From assembly GCA_965153355.1 (NCBI GenBank), contig OZ231126.1, forward strand, positions 91,946,001 to 92,010,000: DNA of 64,000 nucleotides. Reading direction: 5' to 3'. Every line of letters begins with the position of its first letter. Within the stretch, counting starts at the first letter, position 1. The position numbers and the translations under genes were made by a program. This DNA comes from Flaccisagitta enflata (Eukaryota; Chaetognatha; Sagittoidea; Aphragmophora). Of this stretch, positions 33,480 to 46,008 are shown one piece after another. The notes under the pieces are model-generated. The model was not told the DNA's origin. It made no database searches and saw nothing but the letters and a program-made list of their open reading frames with translations.

Positions 33480-33965
33480 ATATATCCAGTATGAATTGTG
33501 GCCAAATAATTTTTTTGAAGGTTTCTTGAATTTGGTGTGGATTTGGTGTGGTCACCAATTTTATCCATTTTAATTTTTAAGAAAAAAATTATCGTCATTG
33601 GATACAACTTTTGACCTTTGACCATGGGATAGTATTCAGAAAAAATTTGTTAGTAAAATTTTGATTTTTATGAGATTTGAACAAATTTTTTGAGAAAACT
33701 TGTGTGCCAAACTTCTTGAAATTTTGCACAATTGTAGAAAACATCAAGGAGAGTTCCTGAGAAAATTTTGGCACCTAAGTTCTCCCCTGTTTTCATTATA
33801 TAAACAAAAAAAAAGCTATTCTTTTTCATTTTTTGGGGTATACCTAGACTTTGAAAGCCCATAGCTCTGCTCAATATTGACGGATTGTGCTAAAATTTGG
33901 TGTGGAGGTTGAGCAAACCCCCGATATTGCTCACATAAAATTTGGTGGCGCTCAGTTAGGTAGTT
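33480..33965 (+). repeat. Dispersed repeat also at 57.04-57.41 kb
   Basis: Shared words with 57.04 kb in order are CCAAACTTCTTGAAATTTTG, ACATCAAGGAGAGTTC, TTCTCCCCTGTTTTCAT, CATAGCTCTGCT, GCTAAAATTTGGTGTGGAGG and GCAAACCCCCGATAT. Confidence 0.8.
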
Positions 33966-33967
33966 TA

Positions 33968-34674
33968 CAGGGTGGGGCAAGCTAAAAATGTTTTTAGCAG
34001 TTTTTAGCAGTTTTTAGCAAGAAATTTTTAAAAAGAGGACCCCTTTTTTTCAAGGGTCACACTGCTAAAAATTTGCTAAAAATTTGCTAAAAACATGCTG
34101 AAATGTTTATGTACCCTTCAAATTTTAGCGACTGCTAAAATGTTGCTAAAATATTGCTAAAATGGGTCGCTCTACTTGAGCTTCTTTTTAGCAACGTTTT
34201 AGCAACATTCTAGTAACATTTTAGCATAATTTTAGCATAATATTAGCATCATTTTAGCATCATTTTAGCATAATATCAGCAAATTTCAGCATAATTTTTA
34301 GCAACATTTTAGCAACATTTTAGCATCATTTTAGCATAGCTTTAGCAATATTTTCTTTACTATCATAGCATCATTTCATAATCTTTGAGTAAGTTTTTAC
34401 TAACTTTTTAGCAAATTATGTCACAAACCTTTTAGCAAGTTTTTAGTAAGTAACATCACAATTTCAAAATCCTTTTAGCAAGTTTTTAGTAACTTTTTAG
34501 AAGAGTTTTAAAAGCCTTTTAGCAAGAAAATTCTTTTTTTCTCAAAGTCATGGCTTTTTAGCGGGATTTTCAGCAACTAAAAATTTTTTTAGCAGCCATT
34601 TTCTTCAAAAGAGGACCCCATTGCTAAAAACTGCTAAAAACTGCTAAAAACATTTTTAGCTTGCCCTGTGCCTG
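33968..34674. mobile_element. 707-bp TIR element filled with TTTTAGCA repeats
   Basis: The left end CAGGGTGGGGCAAGCTAAAA mirrors the right end TTTTAGCTTGCCCTGTGCCTG with small differences. Sub-terminal CTGCTAAAAA units occur in inverted order at both sides, and the interior is a dense array of TTTTAGCA words. Like 15016-15630 it is a CAGGG-ended element built from a simple self-complementary repeat. No flanking duplication was found. Confidence 0.65.
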
Positions 34675-35004
34675 TTGGGTTTCCAAATTTGTTCAGTCTT
34701 TTTTTAGCAGCTTTTAGCACACCCTATTTTTAGCACCTCATCGCGGACGACACTATCGGGAAGCGCGAATCACGCAATGGCATACAATTAGTGGGAAACA
34801 ACAGTGGATTCCCCTAGATTTCCCACCTTAGTCCGTATGATAGGTGGAATAATATCCCTCATTATAACCAAGCTGAATAAATGGAAGAGGGCCTTGTTAA
34901 CCATCAGTAACTTAAGTGACTAAAGTGACTGACATAGATGACTTAAACATTCATAATGCAGAATATCTAATGAGCCACATGGAACCTTTATGGTAGAGAA
35001 CTAT

Positions 35005-36640
35005 AACACTTGTTCAGAGGATAGACACTTGTTCAGAGGATAGACACTTGTTCAGAGGATAGACACTTGTCCAGAGGATAGACACTTGTTCAGAGGATAG
35101 ACACTTGTTCAGAGGATAGACACTTGTTCAGAGGATAGACACTTGTTCAGAGCATAGACACTCATTCAGAGGATAGACACTTGTTCAAAGGATAGACAAT
35201 TGTTCAGAGGATAAACATTTGTTCAGGGGATAGACACTCGTTCAGAGGATAGACACTCATTCAGAGGATAGACACTCATTCAGAGGATAGACACTTGTTC
35301 AGAGGATAGACACTTGTTCAGCGGATAGACACTCATTCAGAGGATAGACACTCGTTCAGAGGGTAGACACTCATTCAGAGGATAGACACTCGTTCAGAGG
35401 ATAGACACTCGTTCAGAGGATAAACACTCGTTCAGAGGATAAACACTCGTTCAGAGGATAAACACTCGTTCAGAGGATAGACACATATTCAGAGGATAGA
35501 CACTTGTTCAGAGTATAGACACTCTTTCAGAGGATAGAAATTCATTCAGAGGATAGACACTTGCTCAGAGGATAGACACTTGTTCAGAGGATGGATATTT
35601 GTTCAAAGGATAGACACTCATTTAGAGGATAGACACTCATTCAGAGGATAGACACTTGTTCAGGGGATAGACACTCATTTAGAGGATAGACACTCGTTCA
35701 GGGGATAGACACTGGTTAAGAGGATAGACACTCATTCAGAGGATAGAAACACAATCAGAGGATAGACACTCATTCAGAGGATAGACACTCGTTCAGGGGA
35801 TAGACACTCATTCAGAGGATAGACACTTGTTCAGGGGATAGACACTCATTTAGAGGATAGACACTCGTTCAGGGGATAGACACTGGTTTAGAGGATAGAC
35901 ACTCGTTCAGAGGATAGAAACACAATCAGAAGATAGACACTTGTTCAGAGGATAGACACTTGTTCAGGAATAGACACTCGTTCAGAGGATAGACACTCGT
36001 TCAGAGGAAAGACACTCGTTCAGAGGATAGACACTGCTTCAGAGGATAGACACTGCTCAGAGGATAGACACTCTCAGAGGATAGACACTCGTTCAGAGGA
36101 TAGACACTCGTTCAGAGGATAGACACTCGTTCAGAGGATAGACACTCGTTCAGAGGATAGACACTCGTTCAGAGGAGAGACACTCGTTCAGAGGATAGAC
36201 ACTCATTCCAAGGATAGACACTCATTCCGAGGATAGACACTCATTCCGAGGATAGACACTCATTCTGAGGATAGACACTCATTCTGAGGATAGACACTCA
36301 TTCTGAGGATAGACACTCATTCTGAGGATAGACACTCATTCTGAGGATAGACACTCATTCTGAGGAAAGACACTCATTCTGAGGATAGACACTCATTCTG
36401 AGGAAAGACACTCATTCTGAGGAAAGACACTCATTCTGAGGATAGACACTCATTCTGAGGATAGACACTCATTCTGAGGATAGACACTCATTCTGAGGAT
36501 AGACACTCATTCTGAGGATAGACACTCATTCTGAGGATAGACACTCATTCTGAGGATAGACACTCGTTCTGAGGATAGACACTCATTCTGAGGATAGACA
36601 CTCGTTAAGAGGATAGACACTTGTTAAGAGGGTACACTTG
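35005..36640. repeat. 19-bp minisatellite GATAGACACTCGTTCAGAG
   Basis: Roughly 85 copies. The left part mixes TTGTTCAGAG, CGTTCAGAG and CATTCAGAG variants, while 36180-36600 is a homogeneous block of the CATTCTGAG variant. The flanks to about 36770 are degenerate. Confidence 0.95.
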
Positions 36641-36799
36641 TCCAAACGATAGACACATGCAGACACACATTCAGGAGGACAGACCCAAGTCAGAAGGATA
36701 GACACTTGTCAGGAAGATAAATCAGGACTGACACTCATTTTAAGATAGCCACTAAACCAGAAGATAGAAGCTTGGCAGGACGATAGATCATTTCTGCAG

Positions 36800-39700
36800 C
36801 GTTTGCTATCCTCAATCAGTTGCATTGCAAATTCAGCCATTTTATGTTTCAGTTGCATTGCAAATTCAGCCATTTTATGTTACAGAAAACATTGCAGAAA
36901 ACTATTTGCTTTCTAAAATTCATCACAGAAATCAATTTCATTCTAAATCCCCCTGTAAACCCCTACCTTTTTAGCCCCTCTCCATCTAGGAACTTAACTC
37001 CTTAGATAACATAATGATATTTCCCAATTACAGAAAACTAAACAGAAATGAATTCATTTTAGTTAGCAGAAAACATTGCAGAGAACTATGTGATTTCTAG
37101 AAATCATCACAGAAATCAATTTCATTCTTAATCCCCCTGTAAACCCCTCCCTATTTAGCCCCTCCCAATCTAGGAACTTAATTCCTTGAATAACAAATAA
37201 TTATTCTTCTATTAATTACAGAAATGATCACAGAAATGAATTCATTTCTGCAGTAGTTGCGATCCTCTAAGGGAACCCAGCAATTACAGAAACGATTTCA
37301 TTTCTGTGTTGTTTTCTGTTATCAAGAAATATCATTATCTGTTATGTAATTAGTTAGGTTCCTAGATTGGGAGGGGCTAAAAAGGTAGGGGTTTACAGGG
37401 GGATTTAGAATGAAATTGATTTCTGTGATGCTATCTAGAAATCAAGTAGTTTTCTGTTAGGTTTTCTGCATTCCAAATGCTGATAGATTTCACCTACTTC
37501 ATTCATTTTAGGTTACAGAAAACATTGCAGAAAACTATTTGATTTCTAGAAATCATAACAGAAATCAATTTCATTCTAAATCCCCCTGTAAACCCCTACC
37601 TTTTTAGCCCCTCCCAATCTAGGAACTTTATTCCTTTGATTCTTAGTTACAGAAAACAACACAGAAATGAATTCATTTCTGCAGTAGTTGCGATCCTCTT
37701 AGGGAACTCAACAATTACAGAAATGAATTCATTTCTGTGTTGATTTCTGTAATCAAATTGTAATCACAGAAATCATCATAGAAATGAATTCATTTCTGCA
37801 GTAGTTGCGATCCTCTAAGGGAACCCAGCAATTACAGAAATGAATTCATTTCTGTGTTGTTTTCTGTAATTAAGAAATATCATTATCTGTTATCTAAGGA
37901 GTTAAGTTCCTAGATTGGGAGGGGCTAAAAGGTAGGGATAGATTTAGAATGAAATTGATTTCTGTGATGATTTCTAGAAATCAAGTAGTTTTCTGTCGGG
38001 TTTTCTGCATTCTAAATGCTGATAGATTTCACCTATTTCATTCATTTTAGGTTACAGAAAACATTGCAGAAAACTATTTGATTTCTAGAAATCATATCAG
38101 AAATCAATTTCATTCTAAATCCCCCTGTAAACCCCTACCTTTTTAGCCCCTCCCAATCAAGGAACTTCTCTTCTTTGATAACAGATAATGATATTTCTTA
38201 ATTACAGAAAACAACACAGAAATGAATTCATTTCTGCAATAGTTGCGATCCTCTAAGGGAACCCAGCAATTACAGAAATGATTTCATTTCTGCATTGATT
38301 TCTGTAATTAAGAAATATCATTATCTGTTATCTAAGGAGTTAAGTTCCTAGATTGGGAGGGGCTAAAAAGGTAGGGGTTTACAGGGGGATTTAGAATGAA
38401 ATTGATTTCTGTGATGATTTCTAGAAATCAAGTAATTTTTTGTCGGGTTTTCTGCATTCTAAATGCTGATAGATTTCACCTATTTCATTAATTTTAGGTT
38501 ACAGAAAACATTGCAGAAAACTATTTGATTTCTAGAATTCATAACAGAAATCAATTTCATTCTAAATCCCCCTGTAAACCCCTACCTTTTTAGCCCCTCC
38601 CAATCTAGGAACTTATCCCTTTGATAACAGATAATGATATTTCTTAATTACAGAAAACAACACAGAAATGAATTCATTTCTGTAGTAGTTGCGATCCTCT
38701 AAGGGAACTCAACAATTACAGAAATGAATTCATTTCTGCATTGATTTCTGTAATTGAGAAATATCATTATCTGTTATCTAAGGAGTTAAGTTCCTAGATT
38801 GGGAGGGGCTAAAAAGGTAGGGGTTTACAGGGGGATTTAGAATGGAATTGATTTCTGTGATGATTTCTAGAAATCAAGAAGTTTTCTGTCGGGTTTTCTG
38901 CATTCTAAATGCTGTGAGATTTCACCTATTTCATTCATTTTAGGTTACAGAAAACATTGCAGAAAACTATTTGATTTCTAGAAATCATGACAGAAATCAA
39001 TTTCATTCTAAACCCCCCTGAAAACCCCTACCTTTTTAGCCCCCTCCCAATCTAGGAACTTTATTCCTCTGATTCTTAGTTACAGAAAACAACACAGATA
39101 TGAATTCATTTCTGCAGTAGTTGCAATCCTCTTAGGGAACTCAACAATTAAGGAAATGAATTCATTTCTGTGTTGATTTCTGTAATCAAATTGTAATCAC
39201 AGAAATCATCATAGAAATGAATTCATTTCTGCAGTAGTTGCGATCCTCTAAGGGAACCCAGCAATTACAGAAATGAATTCATTTCTGTATTGATTTCTGT
39301 AATTAAGAAATATCATTATCTGTTATCTAAGGAGTTAAGTTCCTAGATTGGGAGGGGCTAAAAAGGTAGGGGTTTACAGGGGGGTTTAGAATGAAATTGA
39401 TTTCTGTGATGATTTCTAGAAATCAAGTAGTTTTCTGTCGGGTTTTCTGCATTCTAAATGCTGATAGATTTCACCTATTTCATTTATTTTAGGTCACAGA
39501 AAACATTGCAGAAAACTATTTGATTTCTAGAAATCATAACAGAAATCAATTTCATTCTAAATCCCCCTGTAAACCCCTACCTTTTTAGCCCCTCCCAATC
39601 TAGGAACTCCTCTCCTTTGATAACAGATAGATATTTCTTAATTACAGAAAACACAGAAATGAATTCATTTCTGCAGTAGTTGTGATCCTCTAAGGGAACT

Positions 39701-41970
39701 CAACAATTACAGAAATGAATTCATTTCTGCATTGATTTCTGTAATTAAGAAATATCATTATCTGTTATCTAAGGAGTTAAGTTCCTAGATTGGGAGGGGC
39801 TAAAAAGGTAGGGGTTTACAGGGGGATTTAGAATGAAATTGATTTCCGTGATGATTTCTAGAAATCAAGAAGTTTTCTGTTGGGTTTTCTGCATTTCAAA
39901 TGCTGTGAGATTTCACCTATTTCATTCATTTTAGGTTACAGAAAACATTGCAGAAAACTATTTGATTTTTAGAAATTATAACAGAAATCAATTTCATTCT
40001 AAATCCCCCTGTAAACCCCTACCTTTTTTGCCCCTCCCAATCTAGGAACTTCATCCCTTTGATAACAGATAATGATATTTCTTAGTTACAGAAAACAACA
40101 CTGAAATGAATTCATTTCTGCAGTAGTTGCGATCCTCTTAGAAAACTCAACAATTACAGAAATGAATTCATTTCGGTGTTGATTTCTGTAATTAAATTGT
40201 AATCACAGAAATCATCATAGAAATGAATACATTTCTGCAGTAGTCGCGATCCTCTAAGGGAACTCAACAATTACAGAAATGAATTCATTTCTGTATTGAT
40301 TTCTGTAATTAAGAAATATCATAATCTGTTATCTAAGGAGTTAAGTTCCTAGATTGGGAGGGGCTAAAAAGGTAGGGGTTTACAGGGGGATTTAGAATGA
40401 AATTGATTTCTGTGATGATTTCTAGAAATCAAGTAGTTTTCTGTCGGGTTTTCTGCATTCTAAATGCTGATAGATTTCACCTATTTCATTCATTTTAGGT
40501 TACAGAAAACATTGCAGAAAACTATTTGATTTCTAGAAATCATAACAGAAATCAATTTCATTCTAAATCCCCCTGTAAACCCCTACCTTTTTAGCCCCTC
40601 CCAATCTAGGAACTTCTCTCCTTTGATAACAGATAATGATATTTCTTAATTACAGAAAACAACACAGAAATGAATTCATTTCTGTAGTAGTTGCGATCCT
40701 TTAAGGGAACTCAACAATTACAGAAATGAATTCATTTCTGCATTGATTTCTGTAATTAAGAAATATCATTATCTGTTATCTAAGGAGTTAAGTTCCTAGA
40801 TTGGGAGGGGCTAAAAAGGTAGGGGTTTACAGGGGGATTTATAACGAAATTGATTTCTGTGATGATTTCTAGAAATCAAGAAGTTTTCTGTCGGGTTTTC
40901 AGCATTCTAAATGCTTTGAGAATTCACCTATTTCATTCGTTTTAGGTTACAGAAAACATTGCAGAAAACTATTTGATTTCTAGAAATCATAACAGAAATC
41001 AATTTCATTCTAAATCCCCCTGTAAACCCCTACCTTTTTAGCCCCTCCCAATCTAGGAACTACATCCCTTTGATAACGGATAATGATATTTCTTAGTTAC
41101 AGAAAACAACACAGAAATGAATTCATTTCTGCAGTAGTTGCGATCCTCTAAGGGAACTCAACAATTACAGAAATGAATTCATTTCTGTGTTGATTTCTGT
41201 AATTAAATTGTCATCACAGAAATCATCATAGAAATGAATTCATTTCTACAGTAGTTGCGATCCTCTAAGGGAACCCAGCAATTACAGAAATGAATTCATT
41301 TCTGTGCTGATTTCTGTAATTAAATTGTCATCACAGAAACCATCATAGAAATGAATTCATTTCTGCAGTAGTTGCGATCCTCTAAGGGAATTTAGCAATT
41401 ACAGAATTGAATTCATTTGTGTGTTGTTTTCTGTTATAAAGAAATATCATTATCTGTTATCTTCGGAGTTACGTTCCTAGATGGGGAGGGGCCAAAAAGG
41501 TAGGGGCTTAACAGGGGGATTTAGAATGAAATTGATTTATGTGATGATTTCTAAAAATCAAGTAGTTTTCTGTCGGGTTTTCTGCATTCTAAATGCTGAT
41601 AGATTTCACCTGTTTCATTCATTTTCGGTTACAGAAAACATTGCAGAAAACTATTTGATTTTTAGAAATCATAACAGAAATAAATTTCATTCTAAATCCC
41701 CCTTACCTTTTTAGACCCTCCCAATCACGGAACTTCACTCCTTTGATAACAGATAATGATATTTCTTAATTACAGAAAACAACACAGTAGCGATCCTCTT
41801 AAGGGAACTCAACAATTACAGAAATGAATTCATTTTTCTGTAATTAAATTGTCATTACAGAAATCATCATAGAAATGAATTCATTTCTGCAGTAGTTGCG
41901 ATCCTCTAAGGGAACTCAGCAAGTACAGAAATGAATTCATTTTAGCTAACAGAAAACCTTTTGATTCCTA
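36800..41970. repeat. Satellite array of palindromic ~446-bp and ~550-bp monomers
   Basis: The marker CAGAAAACATTGCAGAAAAC recurs near 36883, 37514, 38053, 38500, 38946, 39495, 39937, 40501, 40947 and 41631. The common spacings are about 446 and 540-565 bp; the longer form carries an extra ~105-bp segment. Each monomer contains CCCCTGTAAACCCCTACC with AGCCCCTCCCAATCTAGGAA, and later the reverse complements TTCCTAGATTGGGAGGGGCT and GGTAGGGGTTTACAGGGG, so a monomer is itself an inverted repeat. Smaller perfect palindromes are embedded, such as CAGAAATGAATTCATTTCTG and GATTTCTAGAAATC. Confidence 0.95.
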
Positions 41971-41992
41971 AGAATCTGAACAGTAAATTTGG

Positions 41993-42809
41993 GTCCGCGA
42001 CTGAGGGGGGTTAATGACCACCAATTCCATGAGGTCGCTTCAACCAAAAGATCACAAACCCTACAAAATGTATATAAATCAGGTACATATGTTGAGTCTT
42101 CCCATTTTGTGTCTGAATACCAAGTTTCAACCAAATTGTTGCAAAATATCAAAGCAAGGGAAGTTTTTCACTTTTGGGCCGGTTGGGTGGTAGGCTGGTT
42201 AGGCCGATTAGCATACTCAAATGCATATAAATCACATACATATGTTGAATCCTTCCATTTAGAGACTCCATAACAAATTTCAACCAAATCAGTTGAAAAA
42301 TGCCAAAGATATGCATGTTTTTCTTTTTTAGGCTGGTAGACTGGTTTGACAGGATATATAGTGTGCATATGTTGAGTTTTTCCATTTAGAGACTCCATAC
42401 CAAGTTTCAACAAAATTGGTTGAAAAATGTCAAAGTTATGCAAGTTTTTCACTTTCAAGCCAGTAGGCTGGTTGGGTGGTAAGTCTGTTTGGCCGGTTAG
42501 CATGCTCAAATGCAAATAAATCATATATGTTGAGTCCTTCCATTTAGAGACTCCATACCAAATTTCAACCAAATTGGTTGAAAAATGGCAGAGTTATGCA
42601 TGTTTTTCACTTTTAGGTTGGTAGGCTGGTTGGGCCGGTTGGGTTGGTTGGATCACAAAAATCGGATAGGATGTAAAGCGCCTTACCCTAGTTCAACTTC
42701 CCACCAAATATGAACCAAATCAGTCAAAGCATAAAAAAGTTATCCATTTTTTAAGTGTTTACGACGACAACGACACCCACCCGCCTTGGAATGATTAACC
42801 GTTGCGGAC
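41993..42809. mobile_element. Short-TIR element with internal tandem repeats (second copy of the 6701-7989 family)
   Basis: It begins GTCCGCGACTGAGGGGGGTT and ends GTTGCGGAC, with about four internal units sharing TTCCATTTAGAGACTCCATA and GGTTGAAAAATG with the first copy, and the same right-hand ATCGGATAGGATGTAAAGCG block. It sits between the palindromic satellite and its degenerate continuation, so it probably inserted into the array. Confidence 0.7.
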
Positions 42810-43245
42810 AAAAATCATCACAGAAATTAATTTCATTTTAACTCCACTTCTAAACCCTACCTTTTAAGCTTCTCTCAATCTATGAACTTTACTTAGAATA
42901 ACTAATGACCGACTTAACTACTGCAGAAATGCATACATATGTATGATTTCCTTAATGACTGTTTTTTCAATTACATAAATCTCCAACCGCTTAGTAAATT
43001 TCTATGATAATCTTTGTAATGAATCAAAGAGTGGTTTATCATTTAAATAACAAAGTTCTGAGATTAGGAGGGGATCGGAAAGGTAGGGGTTTACAGGGAA
43101 GCTTAGAATGAAACTCATTTCTGTGATGATTTTTAGAAATCAAATAGGGTTCTGGGATGTTTTTTGTAATGTTCTATGATCATTTCTGTTACGAGTAAAA
43201 GTCATTATTTGGTATTTAAATTCAAGGAATGAAATTCATTTCTCT
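42810..43245. repeat. Degenerate continuation of the palindromic satellite
   Basis: Diverged satellite words remain (ATCACAGAAATTAATTTCATT, GGTAGGGGTTTACAGGG, GAAACTCATTTCTGTGATGA), with many substitutions compared with the homogeneous array. Confidence 0.65.
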
Positions 43246-43299
43246 GTTAAATTCTGCGTGAGTGAACGCAACTCGATAATAAACATGACCAAAAAGTTA

Positions 43300-43580
43300 G
43301 AGGGCATGTCATAGTCCATGATGGCATACCCTGAAGTCCTTGATGGCAAACCTTGAAGTCCTTGATGGCAAACCTTGAAGTCCTTGATGAAGTCCTTGAT
43401 GGCAAACCTTGAAGTCCTTGATGGCAAACCTAGAAGTCCATCATGGCATACCATGAAGTCCATCATGGCATAACATGGAGACAATGATGGCATACCTTGA
43501 AGTCCATGATGGCATACCTTGAAGTCCATGATGGCATACCTTGAAGACCATGATGGCATTTCTTGAAGACCGTGATGGCA
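43300..43580. repeat. 22-bp minisatellite CCTTGAAGTCCATGATGGCAT
   Basis: About 12 copies of an imperfect 22-bp unit ending in a poly(A) run. One stray unit recurs at 56204-56226, beyond the 3' LTR. Confidence 0.9.
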
Positions 43581-43699
43581 AAAAAAAAAAAAAAAAAAGA
43601 GTTGAATTTTCAAAAACGTTCAATTACGAGTTGATTTACCAAAATACGAGTTGAAAAGAATTGATAAAAGAAAGAGTTGTATTCCCAAAATACGCGATA

Positions 43700-43802
43700 A
43701 GACAGTCTTGGACGATTGGGCAGGGGCAGAATTGAAGGAAAAAAAATTTAAAAATGCGATGGACAGACGGACCAACATAAGTGAAGTCGCGTGTCTTCAA
43801 CC
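43700..43802 (-). repeat. Degenerate hairpin/GGTC repeat
   Basis: The minus strand shows GACACGCGACTTC, GGTCCGTCTGTCC, TCTGCCCCTGCCC and GTCCAAGACTG-like words in family order. Confidence 0.55.
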
Positions 43803-43984
43803 AAAAAGAGGAGAGTGAAGTTCCAGAAAAAAGTTGAGTTCCAGAAAAAAGTTGAATTCCAGAAATAACAGTCGAATTCCAAAAATGAGTTGAATTAAAA
43901 AATGAGATTCAAAAAAGTTGGAGTCAAACTCTTATAAGTTACAGTTAGTCTACCTCTAACATTCAGAGTCAAAATTTAATTTGT

Positions 43985-44835
43985 AGAAACAAAAATTCTA
44001 CGCCAAAAAAGTTTAACTCGAATTTTTAGCAACTTAGTTTGACTTGAGTTAGAGTTCAAGTCAAACATGCGCGCTAAAAATTTGAGTCATACTCAAACTA
44101 CCAGAGTTAAAAAGGTGCTAAAAATTTGATGAGGAATCTCAACTATTTGAGTTGGAGTCTAACTTTTAGAGTTGGAGTCTAACTTTTAGAGTTGGAGTCT
44201 AACTTTTAGAGTTGGAGTCTAACTTTTAGAGTTGGAGTCTAACTTTTAGAGTTGGAGTCTAACTTTTAGAGTTGGAGTCTAACTTTTAGAGTTAGAGTCT
44301 AACTTTTAGAGTTGGAGTCTAACTTTTAGAGTTGGAGTCTAACTTTTAGAGTTAGAGTCTAACTTTTAGAGTTAGAGTCTAACTTTTAGAGTTAGAGTCT
44401 AACTTTTAGAGTTAGAGTCTAACTTTTAGAGTTAGAGTCTAACTTTTAGAGTTAGAGTCTAACTTTTAGAGTTCAACTCTAAAATTTAGAGTTCAACTCT
44501 AAAAGTTAGAGTTCAACTCTAAAAGTTAGAGTTCAACTCTAAAAGTTAGAGTTCAACTCTAAAAGTTAGAGTTCAACTCTAAAAGTTAGAGTTCAACTCT
44601 AAAAGTTAGAGTTCAACTCTAACTTTTAGAGTTAAACTCTAACGCAAACTCTAAACATCGCAAATTTCATAGAAGACAGCGCGCTGCTGCGATCCGATCA
44701 AGCGGGAAGGGATCGCATTTACCGACGATCCAAGCGGGAGGAAGTCCAGGTCGGAAAAACGCCCAAGTCCTTGTGCTAAAAATTTTCTAAAGACTGCTAA
44801 AAACTGCTAAAACTTTATTACTGTTCCCCACCCTG
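43985..44835. mobile_element. Probable TIR element filled with 20-bp TTAGAGTTGGAGTCTAACTT repeats
   Basis: A tandem of about 16 near-identical 20-bp units occupies 44145-44470; the unit then switches to a self-complementary form (TTAGAGTTCAACTCTAAAAG) up to about 44640. The right end CTGCTAAAACTTTATTACTG followed by TTCCCCACCCTG resembles the right end of the 33968 element (CAGGGTGGGG when reversed). The left boundary is uncertain. Confidence 0.6.
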
Positions 44836-44869
44836 AGTTTAGCAACAATTCATACTTTTGTGGATTTTT

Positions 44870-45025
44870 TTTTTAGGTTTCCTGGACTTAGGATACATAA
44901 TTTGGCCAAATGTTGACCAATTTGGCTAAAATTTGGTGTGGGCACCAATTGTACCCATATTCATTGTCATGTAAAAAATTATTGTCATTGGTTACAAATT
45001 TTGGCGTAGGGATAGTATTCAGAAA
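44870..45025 (+). repeat. Dispersed repeat (copy of 32960-33175)
   Basis: Plus-strand copy with TTTCCTGGACTTAGGATAC, TTTGGCCAAATGTTGACC and GGGATAGTATTCAGAAAAAA. Confidence 0.7.
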
Positions 45026-45100
45026 AAAGCTTCAAAATTACAGTCCCCGACTGGGGACTGTAATTTTTGAAGCTTTCTCGTTGCGTAAACGCAACTCGAT
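45026..45100. repeat. Conserved stem-loop repeat heading a minisatellite (second copy)
   Basis: A 23-bp stem with almost complete pairing (AAGCTTCAAAATTACAGTCC with GGACTGTAATTTTTGAAGCT) around GACT, followed by the perfect hairpin GTTGCG-TAAA-CGCAAC. It is the counterpart of 20221-20290. Confidence 0.85.
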
Positions 45101-45420
45101 GAGATACACGACAAGACAGCAATTTCAAGAAAAAAAAATAAAAAAAATCTTGTATTGACAAAACTTGATAATGATAACAATAGTGGATGATGATGATGAC
45201 AACAATGAATGATAATGACAACAAAAATCTTTAAAAAAAATATTCAAAATTTTTTTCAAAAAAATTTTCAAAAAAAAAAAAAATTTCAAAAAATTTTCAA
45301 AGAATTTTCAAAAAATTTTTTAAAAAATTCTCAAAAAATTTTCAAAAAAATTGTCAAAAAAAATTTTCCAAAAAATTTTTTTTGAAAAATTTTTAAGGAA
45401 ATTTTCAAAAAAATTTAGTA

Positions 45421-46008
45421 GTTGAAGATGATGACAGTAGTCCAGGATCATGACAGTAGTTGAAGATGATGACAGTAGTTGAAGATGATGACAGTAGTTG
45501 AAGATGATGACAATAGTTGAAGATGATGACAGTAGTTGAAGATGATGACAGTAGATGAAGATGATGACAGTAGTTGAAGATGAGGACAGTAGTTGAAGAT
45601 GATGACAGTAGTTGAAGATGATGACAGTAGTTGAAGATGATGACAGTAGTTGAAGATGATGACAGTAGTTGAAGATGATGACAGTAGTTGAAGATGATGA
45701 CAGTAGTTGAAGATGATGACAGTAGTTGAAGATGATGACAGTAGTTGAAGATGATGACAGTAGTTGAAGATGATGACAGTAGTTGAAGATGATGACAGTA
45801 GTTGAAGATGATGACAGTAGTTGAAGATGATGACAGTAGTTGAAGATGTTGACAGTAGTTGAAGATGATGACAGTAGTTGAAGATGATGACAGTAGTTGA
45901 AGATGATGACAGTAGTTGAAGATGATGACAGTAGTTGAAGATGATGACAGTAGTTGAAGATGATGACAGTAGTTGAAGATGATGACAGTAGTTGAAGATG
46001 ATGACAGT
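45421..46008. repeat. 19-bp minisatellite interrupted by the LTR element
   Basis: About 31 copies of GTTGAAGATGATGACAGTA. The array stops at the 5' LTR and resumes for about two copies at 56165-56205, showing that the retroelement landed within it. Confidence 0.95.
46004..46008. repeat. Left target-site duplication ACAGT
   Basis: ACAGT directly precedes the 5' LTR and is repeated directly after the 3' LTR at 56165-56169. The host minisatellite contains ACAGT in each unit, but both copies abut the TG and CA ends exactly. Confidence 0.85.
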
